DNA from: Cylindrodendrum hubeiense
Lineage: Eukaryota; Ascomycota; Sordariomycetes; Hypocreales; Nectriaceae
NCBI GenBank assembly: GCA_014621425.1
Contig: JAANBB010000028.1
Span: 124,001 to 188,000, forward strand
Length of the DNA: 64,000 bases
Direction: 5' to 3'
Part shown: positions 34,667 through 45,149 of the stretch, piece by piece
Layout of the letters: the number at the start of each line of letters is the position of its first letter
Position numbering within the stretch: the first letter of the stretch is position 1
The notes under the pieces: model-generated
Databases searched by the model: none
Told to the model about the DNA's origin: nothing
What the model saw: only the letters and a program-made list of their open reading frames with translations
Translations under genes and position numbers: made by a program

Positions 34667-36983
34667 CTTCGAGCGCCACACAATGTATTATTAATACCCC
34701 TCACTAAGCCCTAATATGGGAGGTCTATAACCTCTAGGCGGCTCTATTGTGTAGGTTCTCTGCCTATTTACAGCACAGGCTAACAACCGGTTTGGCGGCG
34801 GAGGGGGCAAAAATAGGGTACATAGTAAATAGAGTTAGAGAGCTCAGAGATTAATCTTACAATATTACCGACCTTACCTTCTACACTGCTGCTATGCTCC
34901 TGCATCCCTCACTCTTCTCATTTAGCACATTACAGGGGGCCTATTTCAGCTAAGATTGTGTTAGTAATACGGTAGTTCTACAGCAGGGTAATAGTTCTAT
35001 ATTTCAAGTTAAAGTAAGTTAATTAGTTATCACAACCTATATAGGGACCCCTCAAATCCTATCGCGGTTGGAATCGGCAGTATGCGATCAACATATCACA
35101 GGATTGTACGAATCCGGTCTCAATCCAACAGATTGTGTAAGAGTTAGGGCGGCATGCCCAGCTCGCATAAAGACCAATCGCGCGTTGAGACATGCATGTG
35201 AGTTTGATCGACGATGATCATTATGCTTAGCTATACTTACTTCATTCGTTTCAGGCACCGTAAAAGTAAGTAAAATTCTGCCGACGCCATCCACTTGACC
35301 GTCTACGACAGTCATTTTCAGTGACAGAACCCCCGCTTTGGCGCTCTCAATGCCTTAGCCTGTCTGACAATTTCCCATGGCCGAGGATTAAATCACCAGG
35401 CGCGCTACGAAGGTTCATGAACCGCAATGCTTGTGGGAGTGTGTGGTGGGTGGATGCAAGAGACACTGCACAACCCAGAAAGGTAAAGTTATGATGACTG
35501 TAGAGTGTGTGGTGGCGATGCGTCCGTAATGACGAGGAAGGCCGAGACTGCGGATGATAAAAATTGATAACGAAGATAAGTCTGATCGATGCCACCTTAC
35601 GCTATCGTCTGATCGGTTAAATCACTAAAAGATGCCACAAAAATGAGTGAAACGGACTAACAATTGAGCAACGCTAAAGATGAGTGCAGCGATAACTGAT
35701 GATGCTGGCGATCCTGAATGTCATGTCACGATGATAAAGGTAGACAGTCTAAATTACTACCCTCTCCGAGCGATCTCAGTGACTGACTTATTGGGTTGAG
35801 CTAATAGTCCTAAAGTAATGCGGGACTTCCTGTTGGAAGCAACCCGCTGCCCTAAGCTCCTTCTTGCCAAAAGCAGGGCAGGCAGTGTACATTGTACCCC
35901 AAAGGACCAAAGCTCCCTAGCACAAGAGCTTAGCAACTTAAGTCGGCCGTTGCTTCATTGAATATAGGGCATCAAATCTGGGAAACGAATCGAGTACCTC
36001 TTTGGCAAGCCGCTTTCGCCCAAATAACAAGATTGCCCTACTCCTGCTTACTCTCCAGAAAAGCCTCAGTCACACCAGGCCTTCGGGGATGAGTTTAGAG
36101 ATCACCATTAAGGCAACTATGTCCTTTCAAGTGCCACTGCTGAGCCTAGTATGGATCCAAAATCCGTTCCAAAGATCCACGGGGAGATGCGGAAATGCGG
36201 AAAGGCGATGAGGAGAATTCTCCCCTTTGATGTCGGAGGATAGTTCATTAAAAGCACTCGGGTAGTAGCTCGGCACGAGATTACGGCTCCATTGTTCTCT
36301 CCGATTTCCTCGACCGCGATGAGATAGAGCCATTTACTTGGGGCGCAAGCCACACTCCTGGTGATAGGGAACCACTTGACTTCCCAATCACATTGCCTGT
36401 CCTCATTTCGAGAGTGAGGAACCGCACCAATCACCATCGACTGAGGCAAGATCCCGCTGCAGCAACAGGGGTATGTGTTTGGGGATCTGAGATAAGCTAT
36501 GACCCTCCTGCGAGTGAACTACTCCGCACTCTGTATAATGGAACAGATTTGTCTGTGAGGGGGGTCGGAGTAATGCTCAGGTGGGTCTTGTAGGCTACTC
36601 CGATCTACTGTGGGTATCTGTCGGTGTAAGCGGCACATCGAACAATGATAACGACAGATTACCCCAATAGCAACGATGAATGGGCGCTGATTGCGTCTGA
36701 TGCGATACGAGTCTTGTACGAAATAGTGACGATTGACTCGAATGAGGGAGTAAGCTTCACCTGGGCCGTTCTTCTATAAATAGACGGTTCTGAATCCTCT
36801 CCCGTAGATGGACTTTTCCCATATTATTTCAGATCTCATCGTTCATTATTGTCACCATTCATTATTAAAGATCAGTTTCTAGGAAAGATTGGGATATCAA
36901 ACTACTACCCACGTTCCATAATTCAGGCACAAATACCGAAATCACAACCTTTTTTCTTGACTGTTGCGCTATAACAACTCTCC
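34667..36983. other. Gene-poor region
   Basis: About 2.3 kb. A minus-strand frame at 36117-36449 has protein-like composition but no recognised family. CGGAGTA motifs occur in both orientations at 36519-36602 and are listed under findings. Otherwise nothing is seen. Confidence 0.4.
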
Positions 36984-37616
36984 ATGACACAATCCACCTC
37001 AACAATGGTGTCTGCCTCGGGGAGTATCCGCCATGCTCGACGAGAAGGTTCGTGCCCCATTGAGTGACTGCATTGGGAAGTTGCACCTAACTCTTCCATA
37101 GATGTCCCTGCAATCCTTTACCTTATTCGCCAGTTGGCGGAGTGTGAAGGGGAGACGAAATCCATGGAAGCAACAGAGTCCAAACTGGAGTCCACCATCG
37201 CCTTTGGGCCACCCAACTCAAACACGAAGCTGTCAGCCACTGAACCCAGCGAGCCAACGTCGCCAGCAAAGCCTGTGCGCTGCCTCCTCGCCATTGACGA
37301 GACTGGGAAAGCCGTGGGCGTCGCGATCTACTTCTACAGCTATAGCACCTGGCAAGCGAAACCGGGTGTTTTCCTGGAGGACTTGTTCGTGCTGCCGACA
37401 GAGCGTGGGAAGGGGTTTGGCAAGAGATTGCTGGCCGAACTAGCGAAAGAAGTCGCAAACATAGAAGGCGGACGACTGGAATGGAACGTGTTCAGGGCGA
37501 ACAAGGCCGGCATCAAGTTCTATGAGTCGGCTGGGGCGAATCTGCGGCACGAGTTGATCAAGATGAGAGTTGACGGGGGCGATCTCAACCGGCTAGCTAG
37601 CATCACACAGCGATAA
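36984..37616 (+). CDS. GNAT-family N-acetyltransferase, diamine/thialysine acetyltransferase type
   Basis: Two exons, 36984-37047 and 37102-37616, give 192 residues across a 54-nt intron with a CTAAC branch site. The N-terminal block SIRHARREDVPAILYLIRQLAE is the usual first strand and helix of this family. The central part YSTWQAKPGVFLEDLFV and the acetyl-CoA loop RGKGFG (123-128) match spermidine/spermine or thialysine acetyltransferase-like proteins of fungi. A C-terminal WNVFRANKAGIKFYESAGA block fits strand 5 to helix 4. It would transfer acetyl from acetyl-CoA to a small amine. A start at Met8 is also possible. It lies 450 bp upstream of the regulator of the Aro8/Pdc-type group, but a link is not shown. 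Confidence 0.88.
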
Positions 37617-38063
37617 CCAGGCGCCCGGTGGAACGTTAGGTAGCTTCGATGGTACTTCGCCTCGATTCGCATCTGGGCCACAGATTTCCATGCGGGGAAA
37701 TAAAGAAGATCCGATGACATCCAACGTTGCGGGAAACGCTCCCTTCGCACGGCACAAAAGCCGCCCTTCGGCCCACAAAGCCGGATCAAGCCGCCCAGCT
37801 AAGCCCCAACTAATCTAAACCGTCTCGGCGCGGCAGCCGGTCGCAACTCCGTAATCATGGCGATATCACGGGACACTTTCAGCGTAACAATTAGTCACTG
37901 GCGGCCCGCTTTTTCTACGCCGAACATGCCGACCGCGTCGGCGTAGCTCATCGCGCACTCGGACTTGGATCCTTCATCGTCGGCAGCGAAAAAAAGCACT
38001 GGCACCACCACGAGGCACCGCGGAAAGCCAATCACATCAGAGCCGCCATACCGGCGATCCAAT
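37617..38063. other. Intergenic region upstream of the Zn2Cys6 regulator
   Basis: A 447-bp spacer. The frame of the regulator is open upstream of its ATG to a TAG at 37944, without another start codon. No other feature is seen. Confidence 0.45.
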
Positions 38064-40350
38064 ATGCCCAAAGTCCCCAAACTGCCGGCCTGCGATCCTT
38101 GTAGATCATCTAAGCTGGCTTGCGACCACACGAGGCCGGTTTGCTCCCGTTGTCGTGGCCGAAACCAAGCTGCCAATTGTACATATCGATTGAGACCATT
38201 CAAGAAGGACAAGAGAAAATCTGCCGTAATTACTCCGCCACGAGACATCAGGTAAAGCGCCACAGTATACGTATCTTGAGAGTCGGCCAGGCGCTGATGA
38301 TTGAATAGCCAGCACAGCACTCACGCTGGCGGTCCCTCAAGCGGCCCTTCCAGTGGCCCCTCGAGAGCAGACACACCAGTCACCCCAGTCTCTGGGTTTC
38401 TGACCAAGCCACACAACTACCCCAATCCGGGGTACCTGGGCTCTTTTAGTCATACTACTCTTTTCGACCAACTTCCAGCCGGGGATGATAACATCAACGA
38501 GGGCACTCCCGATGTCGCCCAGACTTGGTGCTCCCTTTCAGAGAAAATAGTTAACGATGCGCACGTTTCTCAGGGCGTCGAACTAATCGAGCAACTCCAT
38601 CGCTTTGTCCAAATTCCAGCTTGTGTCGAGCTGGTCAAGGGGTGGCTTGCCACTGGAGCGAATCTTCCCATATCGGGATTATTTACAGAGAATTGCACCC
38701 TCACTGCCCAACACCTTCTCGGTGACCTCGGTAGGAGCTCAACAAATGCCATGGAAATCTCAAAAAGCCTCTTCGTACAATCATGCCGTCCGCTGGTTAT
38801 GGATGCTGCAACTACGTTCGACGGCTTCTGCGCCCAATTTTGTCAGCAAAATGCAAGATGGGAAACCCTCGGACTATTTTTCACAACCGTTTCCCGGGCC
38901 ACTTTCAGGTTCAGCTCCACCGTGACTCCATATAACTCTGAACAGCAGCGGCGCGATTTGCGGAAGCTCGCCATGCATTATTCGGATCGTTGTCTGGAAT
39001 TCTCCCTGTCGCTTGACTGCTTGAACGACTTGCAGCTCATACTGCAATACGAAAACTTCATCCTCCATTCACTTGTTGATGGTGACCAGAGTAGGTTAAG
39101 AGGTCGATTCCAGCTGGTCCACTCTAATCGTCACCCTAGGCTATCAATCATGGAGGAAGCTGGGGGATGTCGCCAGCTCCTTATTCGCTCTTGGGTACCA
39201 CCAAGAGACCAAACACAGTGCCCCTGCCCCCGCTTTCCTCAAGGATCTCAGACAGGCAGTATTTGCCCGTGCCTATTCTGCTGACAAGAATATATCCATC
39301 TTTCTCGGTCGCCCATCCCGAATCCACCGACAGCAATGTCTTTTTCGTCTTCCAGGTCAGGATGCGGAAACCCCAAGAAGCAGTCCATACTTCTCTCCAG
39401 AATGGCCCGAATGGGGACAACTAGAGCAATTCGATTACAAGGCCGATACACGCTGGTATGCCTTATGTGCAGCCCTCAAAGAGGACGTACTGCATCTCTT
39501 CGGAGAAGAATGCTACGAGGAGAGGATGAGAAGGGCAAGGTGAGTAGGGCACTAGTGTGCGAGAGAATTGTACTGACTATGACAGCCTAATTCAAGCCAA
39601 GGCTGAATCACAATGGTCGGCCTTCCCTCAACGTTTCCGCCTCGAAGGTACAATACGGGCCTACGATAGACAGCCTATTGAGCTGGATCTTATGATTAGT
39701 GCCCGTCTTAACCACCTTCATGTGCTATTTATGCTTCGCTTAGCATTGGTGCGTCGCATCTCAGAACCAGACTCCCAGCTAGTTGCTATCTCAGCAGATA
39801 TGCTAGGGGTAGTGGTTGAGGCAGTAATGATAAAGGACCGACTGATAGATTCCGGCACATCCCTCATCTGGAAGGAAAGTCACCTCTCTGGGTCCAAGCA
39901 ACTGGCACTAACACATTACAGGTCGCATATTACGGACTGGCAGCGGCTGGTGTCATATCTCTTTCATTACTATATGGCCCACAAGCAATCGTAAATCATG
40001 GGGTAGCTATTTCGACCGTTTTCCAAAACCTGAGCGTCCTAGTTACCGAGGTCGAAGTTGGAACGCTAGTTTGCAAGGAGGATGCCAATTATGCACTCCT
40101 CGCAGGAGCCACACAGACCATTAAAAGTCTGCTCAATCGGTTCTTGTGTGGTAGGATGGGAGCACAACTTCTGACCCAGCCATCCGGAACCTCTCTCCCA
40201 TGCCTTCCGACTCTTCCCAATGACGGAAATTGGAACCCTTGGGATAACAGCAACGTTCAAGACTTTGAAGTAGACTTCTGGCTCACTCTTGCCGAGCACC
40301 CGTTCCTAGTCGGGGACGAGGTAGCAGTACAGGGCTTTTCGGGGCCCTAG
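38064..40350 (+). CDS. Zn2Cys6 transcription factor; fourth intron has a GA donor
   Basis: Five exons, 38064-38251, 38309-39090, 39140-39539, 39586-39874 and 39922-40350, give 695 residues. The zinc cluster is Cys10, 13, 20, 27, 30 and 39 (spacing 2-6-6-2-8), followed by a basic FKKDKRK segment. The long C-terminal part resembles fungal regulators of unknown target. Introns 1-3 have GT-AG ends. Intron 4 (39875-39921, 47 nt) has a CTAAC branch and an AG acceptor, but the donor reads GAAAGT where GTAAGT is expected. Without its removal the frame ends at 39994 and the last 142 residues, which are open and protein-like (GLAAAGVISL, WLTLAEHPF), are lost. The stop is 38 bp from the stop of the convergent aminotransferase, so this may be the pathway regulator. 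Confidence 0.75.
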
Positions 40351-40388
40351 AGCTTCTTTCTGGACCCGAAGACCCGAGCAGTATTATT

Positions 40389-41933
40389 TCAGATGAGTCG
40401 GTACTCTTTACGCACTGCTTCCGCAAACCGTTCGATCGCTTCGGTAAGATCATTTTCAGGAGCAGCCGCGAAGGTCATTCGGAAGCAAACCTGAGGAGCT
40501 TGTTCCGTGCTGGCGGCAAACCAGCTGCCCTTGCTGACCAGGACTCCGTTTTCGCAAGCCGAAGTGAAGATTCTATCCTCTACCTCGGAATAGAAGAGTT
40601 TGAGTTGTTCAGGAGAGCGATCCTTCCCAGCTTCTGGGTGCTTTGGTACCGAGACTTTAACCCAGAAGAACATGCCTGTCGTGGGGATGTTCCACTGGCA
40701 TATCTCCGACGGAATGTAGCGATTGCAAGCGTCGAGTAGAATGTTTCGGCGATCGCGGTATTCTGATGAGAGATAACTCAACCACGAAATGAACCCATCG
40801 TGGCCCCAGGTCTCGTCCAGAAGCTTATACACCATCAATTGTGAAGGTCCGCTGGGCGACAGTACGCCAACCTCCGTCTGAGAGATGAACTTGGCAATCA
40901 CTTGGGAACTTCCTATGACCCAGCCACAACGGAGTCCAGGAGCCAAAATCTTCGACGTGGAATCCATGCGCAAAACTCGTCCGGACACGTCCAGCGACAA
41001 GTAAGAGACTGGCAATCGAGCCAAGAGTGCGTCTGGGGTTGCTTGGGGAACCTTCGGGGCAGAGGTATCATAGTTGTCTTCTCCCAGTTGGATAAAATAA
41101 TAAGGATCATCTTCAATGATGTACAGGTCATGCTCCTCTGCGACTTGATAAATGGCCTTTCGTCGCTCTAGACTTTGGGTCGTGCCAGTCGGGTTCTGTC
41201 CAGTGGGGATGGTGTACAACAGCGTCGGCTTGGCTCCCTTGGAGGCATCCCAATTCCGCAGCTTGGAATCGAGATCGGTAGCGGAGAGGCCAAATTCGTC
41301 CACATCCACGGCAATGACGTTCAGGCCTTGGGCCTTTGCGGTAGCCATGGTTCCAGAGTAGGTGTGGTCCTCGAAGAGCACATAGTCGCCGCGATTGCAG
41401 AATAATCGAAATGCAATTTCGAAAGCAGAAGTAGTTCCAGCAGTCATGCAGCACTCCCAATCATCGTAAGGCGGGTCGTGGATCAACTCAACATGCTCAG
41501 TGACAAACCGCAGTGCCTGAGGAGAGCCAGCGGAGTAGCCGTAATTCATGGCGACAGATAAGGGGTACCCTTTATCCTCTCTCCCACATGACATGACGGC
41601 AGACTTCTTCGTATCACTGCTTTTTGAGCCACCATAATTCCAATCAGCGGTTGTGACGAGCGTCTCCCAAGGAAAGTACTGTGGTGCAGGCCGGGCCGTT
41701 CCCAATGTGATGAGTCTTGGCTGGCCAGGGGCCCTAGCCGCCATTCTCAATGGCGAGGGAATTTGGCCAAGACTTTCAAGGCTGAACCGGTGATCCCATC
41801 TCTTGGATTTAGGTTTCGAGCCAGACGGTTGGATTTTGAAGTGATTTGAGGTGGTGTAAGGGGCGCATCCTGGTGGGAGTGGATCTGACTTGGATCGCTT
41901 CTCCTGCACCTTCGTGAGCTTTGCTTGCAACAT
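40389..41933 (-). CDS. Aromatic aminotransferase, Aro8-like (PLP fold type I)
   Basis: A single frame of 514 residues starting at the ATG of MLQAKLTKVQEK. Family features are HRFSLESLGQIPSPLR near the N-terminus, MTAGTTSAFEIAFRL, the TGQNPTG substrate/cofactor block (about 244-250), IIEDDPYY with the Asp that holds the pyridine nitrogen (about 275), and the PLP lysine Lys328 in STSKILAPGLR. Aro8-type enzymes transfer the amino group of phenylalanine, tyrosine or tryptophan to a 2-keto acid, giving phenylpyruvate or its relatives. No targeting signal is clear. It is divergent from a thiamine-diphosphate decarboxylase and convergent with a Zn2Cys6 regulator, which fits an Ehrlich-type amino acid degradation unit. 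The in-frame extension upstream lacks an ATG. Confidence 0.9.
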   Translation of the reverse strand: MLQAKLTKVQEKRSKSDPLPPGCAPYTTSNHFKIQPSGSKPKSKRWDHRFSLESLGQIPSPLRMAARAPGQPRLITLGTARPAPQYFPWETLVTTADWNYGGSKSSDTKKSAVMSCGREDKGYPLSVAMNYGYSAGSPQALRFVTEHVELIHDPPYDDWECCMTAGTTSAFEIAFRLFCNRGDYVLFEDHTYSGTMATAKAQGLNVIAVDVDEFGLSATDLDSKLRNWDASKGAKPTLLYTIPTGQNPTGTTQSLERRKAIYQVAEEHDLYIIEDDPYYFIQLGEDNYDTSAPKVPQATPDALLARLPVSYLSLDVSGRVLRMDSTSKILAPGLRCGWVIGSSQVIAKFISQTEVGVLSPSGPSQLMVYKLLDETWGHDGFISWLSYLSSEYRDRRNILLDACNRYIPSEICQWNIPTTGMFFWVKVSVPKHPEAGKDRSPEQLKLFYSEVEDRIFTSACENGVLVSKGSWFAASTEQAPQVCFRMTFAAAPENDLTEAIERFAEAVRKEYRLI

Positions 41934-42432
41934 ATTGTTCAATGAGTTTCAGGGTAAAATAGTATGATTGAAGATACTCTAATCATTGAGACCAGCAAGT
42001 CTTGTTTTATAATTCCGACCTCAAAGCTTCCGTAGCACGCGGTGGCACGCGGTGTCACTCGGAGTAGATATTTCGGAGTAGTTTGTCCGATGTGGATACC
42101 TCGAGGTGGTAGTCGGAATAGCTAACACTTCGGATTAGCCACTTCGGATTAGCCCCTTCGGAGTAGTCGCCTCGGAGCGTTATTGCAATCAGTCTATGCC
42201 GACCTCCATTCTAAGCCGACTGCATGGGCTCTAGGTCATCCGACGTGCACGTTGCAGTAGGACTTAGCTCGCTCGGGAGTTCTCTGTTAAAGGTCCCGGC
42301 ACAACCCTTCATATTTTCCCCCGCATACCATAAGAGAGACATTTAGGAAAGAGGTTGTTTCCGCAAGTTCTCATCTCATTGTCTCGTTTGTCACCTTCCC
42401 ACTCTTGGTTTACGGAAAGTTCAACACGAACA
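41934..42432. promoter_or_regulatory. Shared divergent promoter with phased CGG array
   Basis: A 499-bp region between aminotransferase and decarboxylase. CGG triplets occur at 42060 and 42074 and again at 42131, 42145, 42159 and 42173, in each group exactly 14 bp apart, within units such as CGGATTAGCCACTT and CGGAGTAGTCGCCT. One more, CGGAATAG, lies at 42114. Such direct repeats of CGG are typical half-sites for Zn2Cys6 regulators. Yeast Aro80 also uses repeated CCG triplets in ARO9 and ARO10 promoters, though with another spacing. Confidence 0.65.
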
Positions 42433-44154
42433 ATGGCGCCCACCATCAAACTTGCAGAATACCTTTTCAGTCGCTTGAAGCAACTGGGTATCAATTCAAT
42501 CCATGGCGTTCCAGGAGACTTCAATCTCACTCTCCTCGACTATGTGGAACCCGCTGGCCTGCTGTGGGTTGGCAATGCCAATGAGTTGAACGCAGCATAC
42601 GCCGCAGATGGCTATGCTCGGATCAAGGGAGCCGGTGCTCTCATTACGACATTTGGAGTCGGCGAGCTTTCTGCCATCAACGCCATTGCCGGATCATACG
42701 CAGAGCGCGCTCCCGTCATTCATATCGTTGGCACTCCAGCACGAAGTTCTCAAGACTTGAGAGTTTTACAGCACCACACATTCAACGATGGTGAATACCG
42801 CCGCTTTGCCCAGATGCACGCACATGTTACCGTGGCTCAAACTCGCCTTTGGGACGCTGGGCAAAGTCCTGAACAAATCGACTCAATTTTGCAGCAATGT
42901 TTGCTACACAGCCGACCGGTGTACATTGAGATCCCTGTGGACCTAGTCGACTCCCTTGTATCCAGCGAGCGACTCAGCTCAGAGATATCTGTTCCAGTCA
43001 ATGAGTCGACCCCCACTCAGGACGCAGTGTTGGCCAAGGTCCTCGATAAATTGTATGCGGCAGAGCGTCCCATTATATTCGTTGATGGCGAAATCAGAGC
43101 ACTCGGAATTATCGACGATGTTCAAGAATTCGTCACGTCAACCAAGTGGCCAACCTGGACAACACCATTTGGAAAAGGTCTTTTGAACGAGACACCTTCA
43201 AATTTCCATGGAATCTACCGAGGGAAATATGATATCCCGGAGGTACAACGTTTTATCGATGACGCGGATCTTGTCGTGTGCTTCGGTCCTCATTTCAGCT
43301 CGACGAACACTTTTGCTTTCTCGAGCGTTCCGAAGGCCGAGGTCACCATCTCATTCACCGACACGGAGATCAATTTACAGTCCGAGGTCATTCGAGACAT
43401 GTGCGCCAGGACAATGGTGCCCCGGCTACTTCGGAGCCTGGATCTCTCTAAAGTAAAATCATATGAGAGCTACCCCAAACTTCCTCGAGACTACCTAGTC
43501 CCTTTCTCGGATGTCCGTGGCAGTGATCCTATCACTCAAGATCGATCTTGGCGCATCTTGGCCAACTTCATTCGCCCGGGTGATATCGTCCTCGGAGAAA
43601 CCGGTACTGCAGGCTACGGATGCCGAGAGATGTCTCTACCACCACACACTCGACTCTTCACCCCTGTCACCTGGCTATCTATCGGATACATGCTTCCCGC
43701 AGCTCAAGGTGCAGCGCTTGCACAAAGGGAGCTCATTGCCGCTTCAAAATACCACGGCATCAAGGAAGCTCGTACGATCCTGCTAATTGGCGACGGAAGC
43801 TTTCAAATGACAGCTCAGGAACTGTCCACTATTATCTACAACAACCTCAATGTGATAGTATTCCTCATCAACAACGATGGCTATACGATCGAGCGTTGCA
43901 TCCACGGAGCAACGCAAAGGTACAACGATGTCGCAAGCTGGAGATATTTGCAGGCGCCCAGTTTCTTTGGGGCCAAGGAAGACGCGTTTACAGGCGAGGC
44001 ACGGACATGGGCTGAGTTGGAAAAGGTGTTAGGGAATGAGAAGCTCACTGATGGTAGTGGACTGAGAATGGTCGAGATTTTCATGGATCGGGAAGACGCA
44101 CCTGAAGGACCGCTATTACAATACATTCAGGCGCAGCAAAAGCTCAGAAAATAG
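42433..44154 (+). CDS. Thiamine-diphosphate 2-keto-acid decarboxylase (pyruvate/phenylpyruvate type)
   Basis: A single frame of 573 residues starting at MAPTIKLAEYL. Signature residues are Glu51 in NANELNAAYAADGYAR, which activates the thiamine ring, the His114-His115 pair in LQHHTFNDG, the GDGS (453-456) to NND (480-482) cofactor-binding motif and Glu487 in GYTIERCIHG. The length and order fit pyruvate decarboxylase and its Aro10-like relatives. The enzyme decarboxylates a 2-keto acid to an aldehyde plus CO2. Because it shares a promoter with an Aro8-like aminotransferase, phenylpyruvate or indolepyruvate is a more likely substrate than pyruvate, though the sequence alone cannot decide. It is probably cytosolic. 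Upstream in-frame codons exist, but the ATG in context CACGAACAATGG is the better start. Confidence 0.93.
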   Translation: MAPTIKLAEYLFSRLKQLGINSIHGVPGDFNLTLLDYVEPAGLLWVGNANELNAAYAADGYARIKGAGALITTFGVGELSAINAIAGSYAERAPVIHIVGTPARSSQDLRVLQHHTFNDGEYRRFAQMHAHVTVAQTRLWDAGQSPEQIDSILQQCLLHSRPVYIEIPVDLVDSLVSSERLSSEISVPVNESTPTQDAVLAKVLDKLYAAERPIIFVDGEIRALGIIDDVQEFVTSTKWPTWTTPFGKGLLNETPSNFHGIYRGKYDIPEVQRFIDDADLVVCFGPHFSSTNTFAFSSVPKAEVTISFTDTEINLQSEVIRDMCARTMVPRLLRSLDLSKVKSYESYPKLPRDYLVPFSDVRGSDPITQDRSWRILANFIRPGDIVLGETGTAGYGCREMSLPPHTRLFTPVTWLSIGYMLPAAQGAALAQRELIAASKYHGIKEARTILLIGDGSFQMTAQELSTIIYNNLNVIVFLINNDGYTIERCIHGATQRYNDVASWRYLQAPSFFGAKEDAFTGEARTWAELEKVLGNEKLTDGSGLRMVEIFMDREDAPEGPLLQYIQAQQKLRK

Positions 44155-44634
44155 TAGCCTGTTAGGGGCCAGACGAATTCAATATTTCAGTACACGTCCA
44201 CTACTTACCCGATTTTCACATGTGTATCTAATGCAGCCAAAGAGGAAGCATATAATTTGCGTATACATTCAGTGATTTTATTACATGCACTAGTCTAATT
44301 GGGGGTTGTGCTGCGATTGTTGACTATTACGATCAAGAAGGAGGCATAATAAAGGGCTAGCTTTAGCCGGAGATGACGATCCTAATTGAGGACGGGTTCG
44401 GCACTTTGCGCAAGTTTGAGAGAATAGAGTACGTTGCCTGCCGCTTCCGCATGGGCTCATCGACCGCGCTAATGCGGGCATCAAGGATTAGATACAGTGG
44501 AGAAATGATGGTGAACCCTTGCCTCATGGCATGTCAGTTTGGATTCTGGTGTGATTTCGTGTGGATGCTCGATTGAGTAAAATACAGGCCCAAAGATCAG
44601 GTCGACAGACTAGACGGGCTTCGATCTAAGATCC
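44155..44634. other. Convergent intergenic spacer
   Basis: A 480-bp spacer between the decarboxylase and the 3' end of the split subtilase gene. No gene or repeat is seen. Confidence 0.5.
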
Positions 44635-45149
44635 CTACGGCTTAGAAAGAATTGTAAATGCTGTCGTTAGACCACTCCAGCTATTATCATTCTCCGGGTC
44701 CGCAAATGGAACAAGGGCAGCAAATCTCATACTATTGTCATTAGCCCAAGTCTCGACGGATATATTATCTGAGACAGAGTCACGAGTGGGAAGAACTCAG
44801 TGTTAAACTTACCTATACTGACCAGGAGTAATATAGCTTCCATTCGCTAGTTTCCCAAACCACCAGTAACTTGTCGTGTAGCCGCCCGTTACGAGTGCAT
44901 TGCGTGTAACATCAAATACGGGCATTGTGAATGTTTCGTTGGAAGTTCCCAGGTTTGGGTTGTACGTGGATCGGCCATCGGAGTTTGCCCACGGGGCCAC
45001 GGCTCCGAGATAGCCCTTTCGGCCCACGACAGGCGGGTACTCCCAGTCCTTCTCTTTAAAGCCGGCCTCATAGATCTATATGATGCTCTGTTAGCTCTGA
45101 GGAAGGGCGCAGAATGCCAAACATCACTCACATCCCATCGAATCTCTCT
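44635..45149 (-). pseudogene. 3' part of a subtilase gene, cut off by a LINE insertion
   Basis: On the minus strand, the piece from 45149 down contains the end of one exon (45149-45132), an intron (45131-45076), an exon (45075-44813), an intron (44812-44732) and a final exon (44731-44635) ending in TAG. It encodes the C-terminal domain of a large subtilisin-like protease, with WEYPPVVGRKGYLGAVAPW, FTMPVFDVT, a WWFG motif and a final MRFAALVPFADPE stretch. The phases agree with the other half at 51087-53170, and splice sites and frame are intact. The only defect seen is the inserted element. Alone, this piece has no start codon or catalytic residues. Confidence 0.85.
45136..45149. repeat. Target-site duplication, left copy
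   Basis: The 14 bases CATCGAATCTCTCT occur here and again at 51087-51100 without a mismatch, directly at the two ends of the LINE. In the subtilase they code for the Arg-Glu-Ile-Arg region. Confidence 0.92.

Noticed and set aside
36117..36449. Minus-strand frame of 110 residues
   Set aside because: No recognised motif, signal peptide or neighbouring exon supports it.
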